Shown here piece after piece: positions 11,154 through 24,481 of a stretch of 64,000 nt of DNA. How positions within the stretch are numbered: the first letter of the stretch is position 1; every line of letters starts with the position of its first letter. The DNA is from Lasiodiplodia sp. COLG20 (lineage: Eukaryota; Ascomycota; Dothideomycetes; Botryosphaeriales; Botryosphaeriaceae): assembly GCA_009801085.1 (NCBI GenBank), contig VNWV01000002.1, forward strand, positions 682,001-746,000, given 5' to 3'. The notes under the pieces are model-generated. The model saw only the letters and a program-made list of their open reading frames with translations, had not been told where the DNA came from and searched no databases. The position numbers and the translations under genes were made by a program.

Positions 11154-13170
11154 GCGAACATCGACACTGCTCAGGTATACCCTTCCCTTTCTCTTTCGCC
11201 CTGCCTGCCCCTTGACTTGATCCCCCTCTTTCTGCTGTCAGACGGCCAAGATACTGACAGGGACTTGATAGGAGATGATGACGTGAGAGATCGACGAGTT
11301 TGACGACGTGAGCGAGACGAATAACGAGACGGAGAGACAATGACGGTCTGATACTTTCAACGGACCGCCTTGCCCCTCGCAGTCGTGGACCCATGGGGGA
11401 ATAAACAGGACCAAGCCACCTTTGGGCCCCATCTTACTTCTTGCGCGACAACAATCACCAGCCGACATCCATTCCTTACCACAACCACCCCTATGAATCT
11501 TGTTGTCGGTGTTTGAGGTAATCCGTTCTTCGTCCTTTTTGTATTCAAATGGCGTTTGTGTAGTAGGAGCCTATCGCATATTTCCATTGAGTATTTCATA
11601 TCCATTTCCATTGTGCAGCTTCTTTTGCATGTCTCCATCATACCTAGAGTAGATGAGCGTGTTTTTGTCTCCGCGGACAGAAGATTTTGCCACATCGATC
11701 TTCATTCGTTTCGCTTCAACACTTACTTTGTCGTGTAACTGAATACAATCCAATAAACAATTCAAACAAACTGCTGGCTTCTGATGTCGTGTGTGAGGTT
11801 CGCTGAACCACTAAAACCAGTCGAGAAGCCGTGGTACATCCTCCCGTTATAAACGCCTTAAAATTTGTCCCGTGCCTCCGATTCTTTCCGAGGTATTAGT
11901 GGAAGGATGAGTTCCCCAGGTCCGCAGCTCCGGTCGCACGTTAACGCCCCCCCAATCAACACCCCACACTCAACAAAAGCCTACGCCCAGCCGGACCTGA
12001 CATCTCTTTGGAGGAACCCCACTCCATACCCCACAGCCGTTTCTTTTTTGTTTTTTAGTTAAAAGAAAGAACGTGTGTTCGCGTAGGAGTAGGCTCTAAA
12101 TTGACCACAAAAATCGGTCCTGATCTATGAGAAATCAAGTCACTCTTTTTCCCGAGCGGCCCTGATTTTTTTAACTCCTCCCCCACCATACAGAAAAGAA
12201 AGAAAGCACGAACGTAGGTAAAGCGGAGCGGTTACTAATGGCGACAAACTCGCAACCTCTGATTCCTTCCAGTTCGATTCACTAGACAACTGTTGCGTGT
12301 TCCTTCACTTCCGACCCGAGGTACAGAGCGCGACAAATAAGAGACCAGGCTAGTTGCACTGGTCCACATGACCCAGAAATACAATTCCCATTAGTCTTCA
12401 GACTAAACCAAGATTCATCGTTGTCACTCTACTACTACATAGTAAACTAAAAATAGCGCCGGAAACCAATCGCGACGGCAAAGTAGGTGACAGATGGGAA
12501 AAAGAACCAAGATAAATATCCATTGCGGCACAAGAGAGAAAATGTGGCAATTGGGCTCAGTTGCAACACCTCAGGCGTCGATGTACGTTTGCTTGCCGTG
12601 ACACTGGCGTGATACGAATAGAAAAGGGGAAGAAAAAGAAAATCAACTCAGGACACATGCATGAGTACCCAATGAAGCGCACACACACACAGCTTTGCGC
12701 GACTTAATCGCGTCTAATGCGTGAAACCCACTCACCTACCCCTCCAACCACATCCGACCATTCAGAGAGTCCCGTCCATCGACCAACCAAACTCAACCGA
12801 GTCAAATAAGAACCAGTCATAAGCACAACATTCCCTTCCCAGGCAGCACACCCAGCCGCTGCAACGACCGGTCAGAAAACCAAATAAGCTTGCCCACCCC
12901 CGCCGTGGCCGAAAGCCACGTACAATAAGCGCGACAGCACCCCTCCCCAAGTGGAAAAGAGGAAAGAAAATAAACGCTTTGCTTCATAACCAGTCGTTCT
13001 TGTCTACTTCCAACCAAACAAGAGGAAAGTGGAAAAAAAAAGAAGAGCCATTGCTCCTCTTGTTTCACCAAGGCCGAACGAGAATGACAATAGTCTATTC
13101 AATCGAACTAATGAAAAAACAGATTCATATGCGAACAGCGTAACCCTACTTACCATATGCACAGAAACAC
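11154..13170. other. convergent intergenic region between the small protein gene and the MFS gene
   Basis: About 2 kb without a supported gene. It includes the probable 3' UTR intron of the upstream gene (about 11174-11243), an AATAAA near 11752 that may be a poly(A) signal, and a short AC microsatellite near 12680. Small ORFs on both strands have no recognisable features. No MITE copy is present here. Confidence 0.5.
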
Positions 13171-15032
13171 CTACACTCCCCGCTCAACCTCCTCATCACC
13201 CTCGCCGCCAAAGGGACGACAACCAACACCAACACCAGCCACCACCTCCTCCGCCGACGGCTCCTCCAACCCAACGCCCGGCCTGACGAAGAAGGCTGCC
13301 AAGAAGGCGATGCCGAACACGCTCGTCAAGCACACAAAGACCAGCTGCGTGAACTTGCCCACGGTCGCGGCGTAGATGGCGTTGAACACGGTGGGCGCGA
13401 CGACGCGGGCGAGGGCGTGCAGCAAGCCCATGGCGCCGAGCAGCTGCCCGGTGCGGTCGGCCGGCACGTGTTTGGTCAGGCTGCTCTGTAGCGTCGGCGA
13501 GCCCATGCCGCCCGCCGCCGCCAGCGCGCCCGAGGCCATGAACAGGCCGCCCGACGATGCGAGCGCGTAGCCCAGGTACCCCAGCGTGTCGAGCGCGATG
13601 GCGAAGCGGATCAGTGCGAGATCGAACGGCTCGGCGCCGCTGGGCTTTTCGTGGACAGCGGCGGCGCCGGGGCGGCGACGGCGGCTTGCTGAGGCGCTGC
13701 GGCCCTTGTACAGGCGGGTGATGATGGGGAGCAGCACCAGCAGGCAGAACACGCGGCTGCCGCTGACGAGAGACACGAGCCGGCTGGTCTCGACCGTGGT
13801 CCAGCCGAACTGGAAGTTCGTGTAAATGATGACGACTGTCATAGCACCCATGTGGACACCAAACACGGTCGTGTCGACGCCAGCTAGTACCAGGAGGTTG
13901 CGGCGAACTGCCGGACTGCTGCCTTCGCCAGTGGGATACAGAATCTTGAGCGGCTCGAGGAGGTTGAGGTGTCGGACGCGATTGATCCAATCTGCCGAGG
14001 GCGCTCGGGCTGCGCGTTCGAGAGCATGCTTCTCCCGCGCCGCCATCTGCCGGTCCTTCGTGAGGGACTCGGGAATGAGCAAGCCAGCGAACAGGATGAA
14101 GGTGACATGGATTCCGGCGGCAATGTAAAAGATGGACACAATGGAGCCAAGAGCCTCGATGATGTACGCTGACACAATAGGGCCGAGGGCAATACCAGTG
14201 AAGAGAGCGGCGTGAAAGTATCCAAAGACGACGTTGCGTCTATCGATTGGGATGCAGTCGGTAGCATACGAATTGGCGATGGCCATGGCAGCAATGAAGG
14301 ACCCAAACAGCCCCTCGACGCCGTATGCCACGAGAATCCAGCCGACCGGAATCGTGTCAGGATAAGAAGCTGCACACAGGACGATGATTTCTCCCATCAA
14401 CATTCCGATGCTCGAAATGATGATGATACGCAAACGACCATATCGGTCCGAGAGAGCCCCAAGCTTAGGCGACGTGATGGCGCAGAGGATGCCCGAGAGC
14501 AGATTACCTATCAAGGTGAACTCGGCGACATAAGCCGACACCTCGGGGCTCCGACACTGCGGGTTCTCGTCTCCGAAGACGACAGGAAGAGTTGTAAAGT
14601 TTGGGTCCTGCATTGCCTTATCGGAGAAGTACTCGCGGCAGAGCAGCGTGATGATGAGATTCATCTTAGGCACGAGAATGCCAGCATTCGCGATTGCCAT
14701 CAGGAAAAACATAGGAAGCATCCAGTAGATCTGAGGGATGTCAGCACCTGCTTTGGAACAACTGGCACACGCAAACCACTGACCGACGGCCGTTTATACC
14801 ATGGGATCGCAGAGAAGTCCTCGTACGCAGAAGGCCTGCTGCTTGCGCTGCTTCTCCTGCTGTCATCAGCAAGCAGAGGAGTCTCCTCTGCGCTTCGATA
14901 CCGGAGCCCCGAGTCCACGCCTCCCACCTCGACTAGCATCTCGTCTTCTACGGCATGCTCTCTGTCAACCTGTCTTATTGGACCAGTCCGCGCAACCCCA
15001 GTGTCTGGAGTGTATATGGCGTTGTTCTCCAT
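13171..15032 (-). CDS. major facilitator superfamily transporter (12-TM type)
   Basis: Two exons, 15032-14784 and 14730-13171, are separated by a 53-bp intron (GTCAGT, GCTGAC branch, CTCAG). The product is about 602 aa, starting with a hydrophilic N-tail of about 80 residues rich in acidic and serine residues. The first membrane helix follows directly after the splice (IYWMLPMFFLMAIANAG). The MFS motif A is visible as GALSDRYGRLRII between TM2 and TM3. About twelve hydrophobic segments are present, with a basic central loop that includes SRRRRPG. The sequence is closest in style to tetracycline-resistance-like fungal MFS exporters; the substrate cannot be inferred. The 3' third (13280-13700 on the plus strand) is strikingly GC-rich compared with the rest of the gene. 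Confidence 0.88.
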
Positions 15033-15998
15033 GGTCGTTTCTTGGATTTCTGGATGAGGGGTGCACCTGGGCAAGAGCAGCAGGCGGCAGCTGAACTGGG
15101 TGGTGCACAGATGGCGCGCGGAATGTGGGCAGGCGGATCAAATAAGCGCAGCCATGCCTCTCATTCGGTTAGGTATCTGGAGTTGCGTGGGTCTTGTCAG
15201 GGCGGCAGGTCCAGACGCGCGAAGATTGGCGGGCTGGGGGGAAAGTGGTGCTGGATGGTGCGCGATAGGATCGGATGGAGCAGCGTTAAACTCCGTGATG
15301 CGAAACTCAAGCTCCCACGAACCACGGCGGGGCACACAGAACGAATGAGTGCTGGCGGAAGTGTGGAGAGCGGGACGGTCGACGGGCGGGCGGTATCATG
15401 TTTCGCTTCCTTCATGTATGACGCCGAGGTGACTGCTGGATTGATAATGCGCGTCTGGTGTCGGCACGCTGTTCCCCGAGATGCCGGTGTTATGAGCTGG
15501 CATGGACCCCCAAAGTCGTGACGTCGATGCCTTCCGCGGCCTAGCTTGAAACGCTCCCATTAGTCGGGCTGACAGTTGCTCCGCCCGCTCAGGTCCATGC
15601 CAGCAAAGCGGCCCCGCCGTACCGCGAACCCTACATACATTCCCCAAAGTCTCGACGGGCCCACGATGTGAGCCTGTCGAAAAACGGCACGATCTTCTGT
15701 TGGGAGTGCAATGCGAGTCCGACCGTGTTTCTGTTGGCGGATGCGTCTGATTCGACGCCGTGGGTCACGATGCTGTCTGTGCTTCGGACGCCGAGGACTC
15801 AGCCTCCGATAAGCTTCGTATGCCTGAGCAAGTTGACTTGTAAGATTGTAGTAGCATGCGCCTATTTTGAGCAGCTGAAATTTCGTAGTACTATTGTTAC
15901 AGACAGGCGTGGACGCCCCAGGTATAGTCCCGACCCCCGATATTACAATCCGACCCATTTTGTCATGATATCCGAACGAAAATGAACATGAGTGTCGT
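15033..15998. other. intergenic region between MFS 5' end and ferrochelatase 3' end
   Basis: About 970 bp with only short, motif-free frames. It should contain the promoter of the MFS gene and the terminator of the ferrochelatase gene. No repeat element is visible. Confidence 0.5.
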
Positions 15999-17403
<1,405 letters not shown>

Positions 17404-17615
17404 GGTAGGCGGCGGTGGGGGCGTTGAGAGTGGGCGAAAGCAATTGCTACCTCTGCATGATCCGGACAGGTGGCGGGTGGTGGTGAGAGGGGTGTGCTGG
17501 GCTGATTAAGAGAGGTGGTCTCGAGCTGTGTTGCTGGAAGCTCTCCTCAGCTTTCCGATCGTCATGGCGGGTGCTAGCGGGCCGGAATCGGGCGCCAACC
17601 AGCATCTTCGCATTA

Positions 17616-17851
17616 CAGACGAGTGAAGGCTAGCGCTATTTATTCCTTACTCATGTCATGGGCAGTTGAAGCTATCGGCCGGACGTGGCGTAGAATTCTT
17701 AATTCGACCTTCTTATCCAGACGGTAGCTTCCAGCACCCATATGTTGTTTTATTTTTATTTTTATTCTAAAAAAAAAAGCCGAGGCATGGCTATCTTAGG
17801 ATCGAGGATCCTGCTATTCTTCGCGCTAGCCTTCGGCTGCAATACCCCTAC
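17616..17851. mobile_element. MITE-like element, copy C, in a divergent promoter
   Basis: This copy lies in reverse orientation to copy A. The right end reads CTTCGCGCTAGCCTTCGGCT then GCAATACCCC, the complement of the left end of other copies; the left end keeps GAAGGCTAGCGC. The inner palindrome (about 17660-17740) has arms GAAGCTATCGGCCGGACG and CCAGACGGTAGCTTCC. It occupies a large part of the 637-bp gap between the ferrochelatase and amylase start codons, ending about 125 bp before the amylase TATA-like sequence. Confidence 0.75.
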
Positions 17852-17975
17852 GTACAGCAGAGCTGCTCTTGGCAGCACGTGGTCGCGCGGCGCTGGGCTT
17901 AGACGGGTGCCTGACAACCTCGTGTCTGAATACGGCTCGTTGCCTTTTTAAAGAACTGGCGCATTAGTTGCTGAA

Positions 17976-17983
17976 TATATATA
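17976..17983 (+). promoter_or_regulatory. TATA-like element upstream of amylase
   Basis: TATATATA lies about 58 bp upstream of the proposed amylase ATG at 18041. Position and composition fit a core promoter; no other element was assigned. Confidence 0.35.
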
Positions 17984-18040
17984 CATCTTGAAAGCTCTCT
18001 CGGTGCTGCACAAGGGAGATCGACGAGCGCTGGAGATCTC

Positions 18041-19839
18041 ATGTCTTGGCTGCGCAACCGTTTCTCCAAGGCTCACAGAAGCCGCAAGGAGTCGTCGCAA
18101 CAGATCCAGCTCAGGGGTAAATTCCTAGCCGAACCCTCGCGTGTGCAGCCGCTGATGCTCAACTGAAATAAAGGACCTGAGAGGCAGGAACCCGGCAGCC
18201 CGACGCCCGTGAATGCGGTCCTGTTCCAGGGTTTCCAGTGGTACACGCCGGGTGGGCACTGGACCCGCCTATCTGCAGCGCTGCAGGCTTATGCCGATCT
18301 GGGCATAACCTCAATATGGCTGCCGCCCGGCTGCAAAGCCAACCAGCCCGACGGTAACGGCTACGACTGCTACGATCTCTGGGACCTCGGCGAATTCGAC
18401 CAGAAGGGTGCCCGGTCCACGAAATGGGGCTCGCGCGAGGAGCTGCGCGATCTCATGGACAAGGCCAAGAGCCTGGGGATCGCCATCGTCTGGGACGCCG
18501 TGCTCAGTCACAAAACCGCCGGCGACAGCACCGAGGAGTGCTGGGCGGTCGAGGTTGATCCAGAAGGTCACTTTTTTATACTTCCTTTTTTCCTACCCAC
18601 TAACTAACTTTCCCCTCCCCAGACCGCCGCGTCGAAACCACCAAGCCCAAGAAGATCGAACCCTGGATCCACTACTCATTCCCAGGGCGAGGTGACAAGT
18701 ACAGCAGCCTGAAATGGCACTGGCAGCACTTCAATGGCACGGATTGGGACCAGCGGGCGGAGCGGCACGCCATCTACAAGATCATCGACCCGCCCGATGC
18801 AAAGGGGAGGCGGCCGTCGAAGCAGCACCGCAAGGACTGGGCGCCAGACGTTGACGACGAGCTGGGAAACTACGACTACCTCATGTTCACCAACATCGAC
18901 TACTCCAACGCCGAGGCGCGCCAGGACGTGCTGGACTGGGGTGCGTGGATGGTGACGGACGTCGGAGTCAACGGTTTCCGCCTTGACGCCTTCAAGCACG
19001 TGTCGTGGCACTTTGCGCGCGATTGGACCGCGCACGTCAAGGCCGCCGCCCAAGCCGCCAACAAGGACGTCTTCGTGCTGGGCGAGTACTGGTCGGGCGA
19101 CGTCGACAAGCTGACCAAGTGGGTCGACCGCGTCGGGAACAACGCCCACGCCTACGACGCCCCGCTGCTCAACAACCTCTCGGCCCTCTCGCTCGCCGCC
19201 AGCAAGCGCCCGTCGACCCTGACGCCGGCCCCGGTCATCGACATGCGCCACCAGATCTACAAGAACACGCTCGTGGCCGCGCGCCCCGCCAACGCTGTCA
19301 CCATGGTGGCCTCGCACGACACGGCCAAGGGCCAGATGCTGGAGACGCCCGTCGCCCCGTGGTTCAAGCCGCTCGCCTACGCCCTGATCCTGCTGCGCCG
19401 CGACGGCCTGCCCTGCGTCTTCTACGGCGATTTGCACGGCATGATGGGGCCCTTCCCCGCCCCGCCCGCCTGCGCCGGCAAGCTGCCCCTCCTACTGCTG
19501 CTGCGCCGCTTCTTCGCGTACGGAGAGCAGACCGACTACTTCGACGCTCGCACGAGCGCCGGCTGGGTGCGCCACGGCACGTGGGACCGCCCGGACGGCT
19601 GTGTCGTCGTGATGAGCGTAACGGGCGCGACGAAGAAGGGCATGTATGTGGGCAAATGGGCTGCAGGACAGACCTTCATCGATGCGCTAGGGAAAGTGGA
19701 AGAGAAGGTCGTGTTAGACGAGCGAGGATGTGGAACTTTTGCATGCGCCCCGAGGAGTGTGAGTGTGTGGGTCAGGGAAGGGAGTCTGCCCGCCGAGCTG
19801 TGGGAGGGAGCATCCAGGCCAGAGAAGTTCAAGTTATAG
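18041..19839 (+). CDS. intracellular alpha-amylase, GH13 (bacterial-type, subfamily 5-like)
   Basis: Three exons (18041-18116, 18174-18566, 18623-19839; introns 57 and 56 bp) give about 561 aa. The start is the ATG of MSWLRNRF, placed in a short first exon that splices in frame onto LRGPERQEPG; without it the enzyme would begin at a downstream Met right at the barrel. There is no signal peptide, so it is probably cytosolic. GH13 motifs: GFQWYTPGGHW, GITSIWLPPG, catalytic Asp in GFRLDAFKH, Glu in LGEYWSG, transition-state Asp in ASHDTAKGQ, then LPCVFYGDLHG. These match liquefying bacterial amylases and fungal AMY1/AmyD-type enzymes rather than secreted Taka-amylases. In Histoplasma the related AMY1 supports alpha-1,3-glucan formation; a cell-wall or storage-glucan role here is inference. 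Confidence 0.92.
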
Positions 19840-20083
19840 AAGCGGGGACAGTGCGACGCTAAACGAGCTGTAAATAGTAGACGCAATAGATTCCCGGCAA
19901 TTACGTATCAGTACTACCTTTCTCATGCCCTGGTTGGTTGTCCGTCCAGATTCGTGTAATGTCCGCTACAAGGATCGATGTTACTCACGACATGTACTTG
20001 GAACGTCGATACTCAATGGCAGAATACCAGTACATTGCTTTTGAAGTGTCCCTGGACAAATATTTACGAGAAGAAAACGTACT

Positions 20084-21487
20084 TTACGCACGCGAATAAA
20101 CTCCGAACATCCAACTGGCGCGTAGCACGGCCAGTCCCCAGGCCATGCCTAGGCTGTCCCAAACCACATTCAGCTTACTACCCATGACTTCCTTCCAGCC
20201 GACGGCGACTTCGGCCATGGGGACATTCGCACTCTCGGCGAGCATGAGCATTTCAACGTCGAAGATCCAGCCCTCGCTGTGCATGTACGGGATGATATAA
20301 GGCAGGGCAGCGCGAGAAAAGAGCTTGAAACCGCACTGAGTGTCTTTGATCCTGGACGTGGCAGGCGGCGTCATAACCCAGAGCAGTAAATGGAACGAGT
20401 GCATGAGGAAGTTGCGGAGCTTCGAGCGCTGTATCCGCAGTCAGCAGGCGAGCGCTTGAACGTCTTTCTGGCCCATCTTCTTACCTTGACAACCGCCTCA
20501 CTCCCCACCAAGTGCGAGCGCGAGCCGATACCCACACCCCGTCCCTGCGAATCCTCAATCCCCTGGCATCCTGCGACAAGCTTCTTGAGATCGGTGAACT
20601 CGCTCGCGCCGTCGGCATCTGCGAATACGACGTATTGGCCTCGCGCATGGCGCATGCCATGGGTGACTGCGCCTCCCTTGCCCCTGTTCTTTTCCAGCCG
20701 GATGACCCTGATGGAGCCGTGCGGGATGTGCGTTGGGCCAGGCTTGGCCTTCCAAGGACCGGGAACGGGGGTTGGGTACTGCGAGAGCTGGTGGTCGCGG
20801 GCGAAGTTGAGCGCATACTCCTCGGTGTGGTCCGAGGAACCGTCCGACACGATGAGAATTTCCCAGCCGGAGCCGACGCGCCGCGACGAAGTCTCTCCGG
20901 CGGCGGCGGCATCGCCATTTAGCGACTTGGCCGTGATGGACGGTGTGCGGGCTTCGACCTCGGCGCCGTGCGCGTCGCCGTACTCGCGCTGCAGGAACTC
21001 GACGGCCTCCTCCAGCATGCCGCCCAGGCGCTGCTCCTCGTTGTACGCCGGAACCACGACCGACATGAAGACCTCGGGCTCCTCAATCTTGTGGGCCTCC
21101 TCGGTGGATGCGCCCTGGCGCTTGGCCAGCTTGTTGCGCGCCGCCCATTGGTCCAGCCAGCAGGGGAGCTGCTTGGGGTCGCTGATGGTGCCGTCTGGGA
21201 GGATGGTGCGGTACGTCTTCTCGGAGGGCAAGGGCAGGCGCGGCGTGGGCGCAACAATGAGCAGGAAGGTGTAGAACTGCAGCGCGCCAGGGGCGTCAAC
21301 AATTGCGCTCTGGAATTGGCATGGGAGCGGAATGCGAGCTTACCAGGCCGGCGAACCCCACAACGGTAGTGAGGATAAGGATCAGTATAAAGGAGATTGG
21401 GGCATGCTGGACGTGCAGGTACAGCTCTTGGAGCTCTTCGCCGAGCGAAGTCAGCTCGGCGCTGAGAGACTCGAGGAGGGCAGCCAT
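20084..21487 (-). CDS. ALG5: dolichyl-phosphate beta-glucosyltransferase
   Basis: Catalyses UDP-glucose plus dolichyl phosphate to Dol-P-glucose on the cytosolic face of the ER; the product donates the three glucoses of the N-glycan precursor. Exons 21487-21344, 21276-20485 and 20428-20084 (introns 67 and 56 bp) encode about 426 aa. An N-terminal membrane anchor (SFILILILTTVVGFAGL, continuing FYTFLLIVAP across the splice) precedes a GT2 domain: VVVPAYNEEQRL, ILIVSDGSSDHT, RLEKNRGKGGAV, and FADADGASEF with the metal-binding DAD. After the second intron come IKDTQCGFKLFSR and HSEGWIFDVEML, which are diagnostic for ALG5 versus other GT2 enzymes. An insertion of about 30 residues (around AEVEARTPSITAKSLNGD) follows the first motif. 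The 3' end faces the amylase 3' end at 244 bp. Confidence 0.94.
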
Positions 21488-24481
21488 TTGAGAGTGAAGA
21501 GTACAAGGAGCACTGAGCGGGCGGGCTGAGAGCCCATTGATCGGCGGCGCGGGACAGTCAGGGACGCGGTCTAGGGATTTAGGTCCCAGCGGGAGCGATA
21601 GCGAACGTAATCTGCAGGCCGTCTCGCCGGACACTGCGAAGTTCGAGTACGCAGGCGTGGACGTGTCAACTGTCAATTGCGCGTCTAGTGACGACGTTGC
21701 ATTCACAGGCAACCGGTGGTCCCTGCATGATTGACGCCCCGGCCCTGACTCGCCCGCTGCCGCAGAGCCTCGCAAGCCTCTTCTCCACACTCCCCACGCC
21801 CTCAACACCATCGCCTGTCGGTCCGAACATGTCTCTACTCGTCTGCCGCTTGGGCACGCTGCATCCTGGATGACTGCTCTATGTGTTCCGCACCGCAAGG
21901 GCACCGACACGCCGCAATGCGCGACCGGCACGTCGAAACCACGGCGCTGGCCGCCCACCCTGCGTCTCGCGCTTTGGACTAGGTGCCATTCTTTGTCGTC
22001 GTCACATGCGCCTGCGACCGACTTCATCCCTATTCTCTACCAGCAATGACTCCTATCATTGCGGAAAGTTCCGGGAGCGGAGCTGATCACGCGTGCAACA
22101 GCATCATCCCGCAGTAACGTTTCCTTCTGCGTCTCACAGCGGCCCTTATATTATCCTTCGGCTTCCTTGCAGTAGTGTCGGTCCCGAGGATCCGTGATAG
22201 CGTCGGTAATGGTGTTCGCTTCGCCCGCGGTTCCACCGTCGCACCGTCGCTAACCATGTTTCTATTTTGGGAAAGCCTGAGAGATCGCATCTTGGGACTG
22301 CTAAAAGAGCGCGGATGGAGGGTAGCGTGCATGCATGTTATTAGGGCTCAAGCTGCATGTCGTATTCCCCGTCGAATGTCGTTTTGCTCGCTGACAGTTT
22401 CAGAAGGTGGAAGCTGAGTGTGGCTGTGACCCTGCACATCACCGCTCCAGAGGCAAATTTTGCCCCCTTACCGGCCACACACATGCGTGCAAGGAGCCGC
22501 CTCGTTTTTCCGCCTGTCGTTGACTCTGACCGGTCAAGAATGTGTGGCAGGCGAGAAAAAGAAAATCATGCGGCCCGTTAGCCGTCAGGTTGTGCGCGTG
22601 CTCCGTGTCCGAGTAAGCAAATCACCATATGTCTTCCGTCCAAGATTCCATTGCTCGGCACTATTTCCAGGCCCGGCAGCCAGTCGTGCTGACGACGACA
22701 TCCGGGTTGCCTTGCCGCGCTACTGCCCTGTGGCTCCCCTCTGATACCACTACTGGCCTCTCACACGCTCCCCACAAGTCGCCTTGTCACCGCTTCCGGA
22801 AAGCTTGGAAAAGAAGGCAACCACGGAGACGCCGATCAAGCGACACGATGGCTTGCTCTCGAAACCTTCAAATGGAGCTCACCGGTCGATCTCCACACCA
22901 ACTTCTTACTGCCCTCCAATCGAACTCTTCTGGAATGAACAAGACGACGTCACAGCTGACAGGTCAAGTGGACTGCCCTCAGCTCTCGTCGAAAACGCCC
23001 TTTCAATAGGACAATACGTTGCTGCCTGCTCGCCCTCGTCGTCTGTGCGTCGACATTGTACGTTGCCCGTGCAGCTGGCGACTACTTCAGATGCAAGGCA
23101 ATCTCAGCTCCACCTGCAGTCCACCAAGAAAAGCCAGTTGCCTGAAAGTGATGCGTGGGCCCTTTGTGTCCAATGCTTCGGGTGCCTGTTTCGCATATAT
23201 CAGCCTGACATGGCGTGTAACCTCTCCCGCTGCCTTGGGCAGGGGGCTAGGGCTGGAGATCATTACGTCCTGGCTCGATTAATCATGGTCATAGTCACCG
23301 AGTATCGATACTACATCAGTGCTCCTTTGGGACGTCTGCAATTGTACCTTTTGGGTAGCTTAGGCGGTTGCCCGTGATGCTGAACATGAACCAAAGTCTC
23401 TAAAGGTATTTGGCTGCGATGAGATGACTTCTGTTGAATCCGTCATCCGAAGGAATTGAGAGGACATACCAGTCTCTGCATAGGAAAGGCACTTTCATCA
23501 AAGCTGGGATCCTATCCCAGGGTAGCGACAGGACTTGTTCGTAGCAATGGAAGACTCAACCCGTCCGGTCCGACAATATCGACTCGAGCGAACTTCATCC
23601 GAAGAAGTGCCCTGCACTGACGCAATCCTGAGTGACGCTAATCGGCTCCAGAGTGCTCTTCCCGAGCTGTGTGCAGCCACTTATTCCTATGAACTTTGAT
23701 TATGCTTCTCTGCTTAAGGTCTGCAGCTTTAGCTGCAGCGACCACATCCAAGTGGAACAGAAAAAGCCATAACTAAGCTCCATCAGGCCTAAACACTGGA
23801 AGAGCTTTCTGCCGTCGGGACGCCCCGATGATTATCATCTCTGTGCCGCATTCACGGACCTTTCCATCCGCTGTTCGCCGCGGGCCGTAGGATTCGCTTA
23901 TGGCGAGAGGGTCTGATTGGTGCGGGATAGACACCGGTCATCCCCACACTTGGTTGAGATAAGCTTTGCACTCCACAACCATACTTCTGTGCCCGGACAC
24001 TAGGCACTGGCGGAACCGTTGAGATTGATGAGCCAGATCCCTTTCTTTTTCTCTCGACAGGAAGCACTGATGTCATTGTATGTCTGACTTTTCTGCCGCT
24101 CGGGAGAACAACGACACGAGATTCCCACACTAGGTATTTTGAAGCCCGAGCCTCGAACGTAGATCCCACCCGGAACAAACGCCGTCAGCCTTTACTACCG
24201 AATCTGCCGTTTACGCTACCGAATGTTCGCCACGCGGCTATAACGGCGTCTTCATCTTTTCTTTTGTGGCTGCGCCGGGGAAGATAACACGGGGGTCGAA
24301 GCACAGGGCCAGTTCCCGATCTATAAACTCGCCACCTCCAACCGCACCCACCATACACAAAGACAGGCATCAAGTCCAATACCAATCGCAGGGACCAACA
24401 CCAACCCGGCTATACCGCCACCGATCGAACCAGAAAGAGACAAAAAAAAGGGGGGGAACAAAAAAAAAGGGACCAACCACT
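21488..24481. other. about 3-kb divergent intergenic region
   Basis: Lies between the ALG5 and MOSC-reductase start codons. A 197-codon plus-strand frame (22784-23377) has no ATG near its beginning and no recognisable motif; a 108-codon minus-strand frame (23852-24178) is also featureless. No tRNA, repeat element or strong AT bias is evident. It must contain both promoters. Confidence 0.45.
24322..24327 (+). promoter_or_regulatory. TATA box of the MOSC-reductase gene
   Basis: TATAAA lies about 155 bp upstream of the ATG at 24482 and is followed by CA-rich leader sequence (CCACCTCCAACCGCACCCA). Confidence 0.45.

Noticed and set aside
12680..12692. AC dinucleotide run
   Set aside because: A short simple microsatellite; noted but without further meaning.
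18676..19437. 253-codon frame antisense to the amylase
   Set aside because: Shadow of the GC-rich amylase exon; strings of V, R, G, E without domain features.
22784..23377. 197-codon plus-strand frame in the ALG5-MOSC gap
   Set aside because: Frame opens at TTG with no nearby ATG, no domain and no splice support. Kept only as a weak possibility.
23852..24178. 108-codon minus-strand frame
   Set aside because: No motif and no fitting exons on either side.
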